31,915 nucleotides of DNA from NCBI GenBank assembly GCA_031282565.1, contig JAITDL010000038.1:1-31915 (forward strand), written 5' to 3'. The position numbers and the translations under genes are program-made. This DNA is from Puniceicoccales bacterium. GTDB taxonomy: Bacteria; Verrucomicrobiota; Verrucomicrobiia; Opitutales; JAIRLM01. Positions 29,742 through 31,915 of the stretch are shown here, piece by piece. The number at the start of each line of letters is the position of its first letter. The stretch's first letter is position 1. The notes beneath the pieces are model-generated. The model was not told where the DNA came from and did not search any database. It saw only the letters and a program-made list of their open reading frames with translations.

Positions 29742-31283
29742 ATGGTTTCCCAGCTTCCGCCGTCGGGCTATCGAGATACCGGCCGCCCTGCTGTTCAGCC
29801 GCCTTCTGGCCAAAATCCTCAACAGCAAGGGGCAGAACTTACCGAAGGACAACTGCAGGAATATATTCGCGCCGCAAGTGCCGGCGATAGGGATGCGCGA
29901 AATTTTCTACGTAGATTAATTACACCTTTGAACATATTCGGCAATTCGAAATTCACAGTTGCCGATTTTGGACAACTTATCCAGCATATCAGTGGCACAA
30001 TGGGTACGGCTATTTCACTCGGTACAAATGCGCTAAAGGTAGTCAATTCACTTACAGAAATCGCCAAATATGCTGAGATAATGAAGGTAGCTGGCCCTGC
30101 CGGGACGGCGATTAGCATCACAAACACTGCACTGCGCACATTGCGCCTCCTCTACGCACTTGCCAACAAGGATATATTATGGGAGGCGAATGGCTTTCAA
30201 CTAGAAGCAACGCCGTTAGAAGAAGCCAGTTCCCATGTTGGCGGTACGCTAACCGATGGCGATCTTGCGCTAGCATCATCTGCCGCACTGCTGTGCGATG
30301 CAATCTACGACAAGGCGACCCAGGTCACAGGAGAACAAACCTTCGCCGCAGTATCGCAATTTTTCTCGCCAACTGACCTTGCCATGCTGCGGAGCAATGG
30401 ATATATCGACTCATGCATGCTTCGCGATGGTTCATTTGTGATTAAAAATCCTTCAAATGGTTTCTACATAGCAATTAAACACGACCAAGAAACTGGTAAA
30501 TTAATTTGCGCACCTGGCATCGGCCATGGGACCGGCAAAAAAATTCCAAAAGCATTGCTCAAGCCATTCGGCAGTCCTGACGAAGAGCTATCATTTCTGA
30601 GAGCCGTAGACGCCCTGCGCAGCGGCACAGCCATTGACCCGGCCACGAGCGAAATTGTAGTAGAACGAGCCGTATCGTATGTTGAATACGACGCCAAGCC
30701 AAAAAAAATAAACTTCGGCGCCATAGCTAGGGCGGCAAACATGTCCGGCATAGCAGACCCGTCGTGGACACGTGAACTTGCCACTCCAATCAAATATGTG
30801 ATGTCGGCATGCCTACAAAAAGATATTCCGACGGATGATATTGTCCTAACCGGCTATGGATCAAATGGCGCAGTGGCACAATATGCCGCCGTTAAAAATA
30901 GATTGCAATGCGTCACCTTCGATTCCGATGGATTTGGCCCGGCTGTACAGGGCAAGCTTGGTTCTAACTCGGTTGCAGAAAATGCTGGAAGAATGATTAA
31001 TTTTGAAACTAGAAATAAAATTGGCGATACAATTGCTTCAGCTGTAGGCGCAGCAGCATTTATCGTCGTAGATCTTAATACACCTGCGTGCTTTGGCGGA
31101 AGGATCGATGTTCCAATACATCTTGTGCGCGGTCGAATCCATGAAACGCTAACTCAAAATTTCGAACTGCATGCTGCAACTGGAACACACGTGCCCACAC
31201 TTCATGGTCAAATGGAGACACTTGCGGCCACCTATGGAGATCTATTTGAACAGCAACCACAGGAAAACTCCTTCTGGCAGTAA
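29742..31283 (+). CDS. large orphan protein with lipase-like fold and degenerate nucleophile elbow
   Basis: 513 residues. The N-terminal 40 are Pro/Gln/Ser-rich, like a secretion-signal region. A helical block with small hydrophobic residues follows (about 75-145: TMGTAISLGTNALKVV, AGPAGTAISITNTALRTLRL). The C-terminal half resembles class 3 lipase / DUF2974 proteins: VLTGYGSNGAVAQYAAVKNR, then CVTFDSDGFGP, where functional lipases have TGHSLGGALAQYA and VTFNxPGxG. Aligned so, the catalytic Ser position is Gly373, with Ser374 one place late, so the enzyme may be inactive. A possible -10 TAAACT (29730-29735) lies 6 bases before the ATG. The gene is bracketed by about 105-bp direct repeats. Confidence 0.65.
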   Translation: MVSQLPPSGYRDTGRPAVQPPSGQNPQQQGAELTEGQLQEYIRAASAGDRDARNFLRRLITPLNIFGNSKFTVADFGQLIQHISGTMGTAISLGTNALKVVNSLTEIAKYAEIMKVAGPAGTAISITNTALRTLRLLYALANKDILWEANGFQLEATPLEEASSHVGGTLTDGDLALASSAALLCDAIYDKATQVTGEQTFAAVSQFFSPTDLAMLRSNGYIDSCMLRDGSFVIKNPSNGFYIAIKHDQETGKLICAPGIGHGTGKKIPKALLKPFGSPDEELSFLRAVDALRSGTAIDPATSEIVVERAVSYVEYDAKPKKINFGAIARAANMSGIADPSWTRELATPIKYVMSACLQKDIPTDDIVLTGYGSNGAVAQYAAVKNRLQCVTFDSDGFGPAVQGKLGSNSVAENAGRMINFETRNKIGDTIASAVGAAAFIVVDLNTPACFGGRIDVPIHLVRGRIHETLTQNFELHAATGTHVPTLHGQMETLAATYGDLFEQQPQENSFWQ

Positions 31284-31330
31284 TCGGAGTGGGATTTTTC
31301 TGCGTTTTCAGCGTGATGTTTGCGGAAGAG

Positions 31331-31435
31331 ATTGGTTGGGCGCCGCGGAGTTGGGCTGCGCCGCTTTCCGGTGTGTGAATTCGCGGCGGCCTTCGCCATA
31401 GAAAAGCCACGGCGCTGTCAATTTTGAAAAAACCG
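31331..31435. repeat. direct repeat, right copy (contains palindromic element copy 4)
   Basis: Second copy of the repeat at 29543-29651. The arms are GGGCGCCGCG (31338-31347) and CGCGGCGGCC (31382-31391), loop 34 bases. Its right end (AAAAAA then CCG) supplies the T-run of the rRNA terminator on the minus strand. It starts 47 bases after the stop of the gene at 29742. Confidence 0.85.
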
Positions 31436-31458
31436 TGGGCTAGCCCGAAAGCTAGCCC
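31425..31458 (-). terminator. Rho-independent terminator of the rRNA operon
   Basis: Read on the minus strand: GGGCTAGC (31458-31451), loop TTTCGG, GCTAGCCC (31444-31437), then ACGG and TTTTTT (about 31432-31427). Perfect 8-bp stem, 6 bases past the 5S 3' end. The T-run lies inside the right copy of the direct repeat. Confidence 0.8.
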
Positions 31459-31463
31459 ATTAA

Positions 31464-31580
31464 TCTGGCAACGACCTACTCTCACACCGCAGCGTGGCGG
31501 CACTACCATCGGCGCATGAGGGCTTGACGAACGTGTTCGGAATGGGAACGTGTATTTCCCCTCACCCATGGTCACCAGAA
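31464..31580 (-). rRNA. rrf: 5S ribosomal RNA
   Basis: On the minus strand it begins TCTGGTGACCATGGGTGAGG and ends GGTCGTTGCCAGA, whose ends pair as helix I. The conserved internal GTTCGGAATGGGAAC-type and CCATCGGCGC segments are visible on the plus strand as their reverse complements. About 117 nt; the ends are estimated from helix I pairing. Downstream of 23S as usual. Confidence 0.92.
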
Positions 31581-31686
31581 ATTCTGCCGGAGGCGGAAAG
31601 CCTCCGAAAAATTTTCTGAAATTTGCAATGTTGCTTTGCCGTAAGAACTGCCATCGGGCGCAGAGCTGCACTCCGCAAACGAACGA
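31581..31686 (-). other. 23S-5S intergenic spacer with processing-type hairpin
   Basis: About 106 bases without a tRNA. A strong hairpin CGGAGGC-GGAAA-GCCTCCG (about 31588-31606) lies just upstream of 5S and is a likely rRNA processing structure. Confidence 0.6.

Positions 31687-31915
<229 letters not shown>

Noticed and set aside
29566..31391. two-copy repeat as part of a CRISPR array or insertion sequence
   Set aside because: Only two copies 1.8 kb apart, with no regular spacers, no cas genes and no transposase.

Overview
The window looks like a chromosomal segment of a host-associated member of the PVC group, most likely Verrucomicrobiota. This placement is an inference from gene content and protein style: a Rho factor with a long disordered Arg/Gly/Gln-rich insert, a signal peptidase I with a large internal insertion, a CysJ-like reductase without its FMN domain, an McsA-like zinc/UVR protein and a DUF4013-type membrane protein. 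No 16S gene is present to confirm it. Composition is moderate GC and coding density is high. No stretch longer than about 300 bases lacks a gene or RNA.

Layout. 1-1317: end of an unidentified gene, then kpsF/kdsD (arabinose-5-phosphate isomerase, minus). 1419-5177: a compact plus-strand operon of mrdA (PBP2), a DEDDh exonuclease and a short divergent rpoN (sigma-54). 5278-6900: an orphan protein. 7006-9757: tRNA-Thr(CGT), rho and exonuclease III. 9768-12947: a conserved-looking hypothetical, then a divergent pair of orphan genes, one a lipase-fold protein. 13026-17360: CysJ-like flavoprotein, a small membrane protein and a KefB-type antiporter. 17403-21062: tRNA-Cys, a secreted SurA-like isomerase, a NIF3-family protein, tpiA and a DUF4013 membrane protein. 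21079-24486: McsA-like protein, infC and aspS (all minus). 24636-26213: an orphan protein whose Cys and His boxes resemble eukaryotic ubiquitin-specific proteases. 26226-28509: lepB, a small hypothetical and a candidate CesT-like type III secretion chaperone. 28593-31283: two small tandem paralogues and a large lipase-fold protein with a degenerate nucleophile elbow. 31437-31915: terminator, 5S rRNA and the 3' end of 23S rRNA, all minus.

The housekeeping genes cover cell envelope, transcription, translation and repair. Interspersed among them are single orphan genes (5278, 11597, 11700, 24636, 28593, 28998, 29742), most with their own promoter. Taken with the chaperone candidate and the protease- and lipase-like folds, they read as a dispersed effector repertoire. 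This is a hypothesis.

Two DNA-level patterns recur. First, many genes have a TTGNNN box 34-39 bases before the most plausible start codon, a possible -10 box in between and no Shine-Dalgarno, which suggests widespread leaderless transcripts. Several apparent TTG starts are really -35 boxes, so starts have been revised downstream here. Second, four copies of a palindromic element (GGCGCCGCG arm, 33-34 base loop, CGCGGCG arm) sit just 3' of genes. Two of them belong to a roughly 105 bp direct repeat bracketing the last orphan gene.
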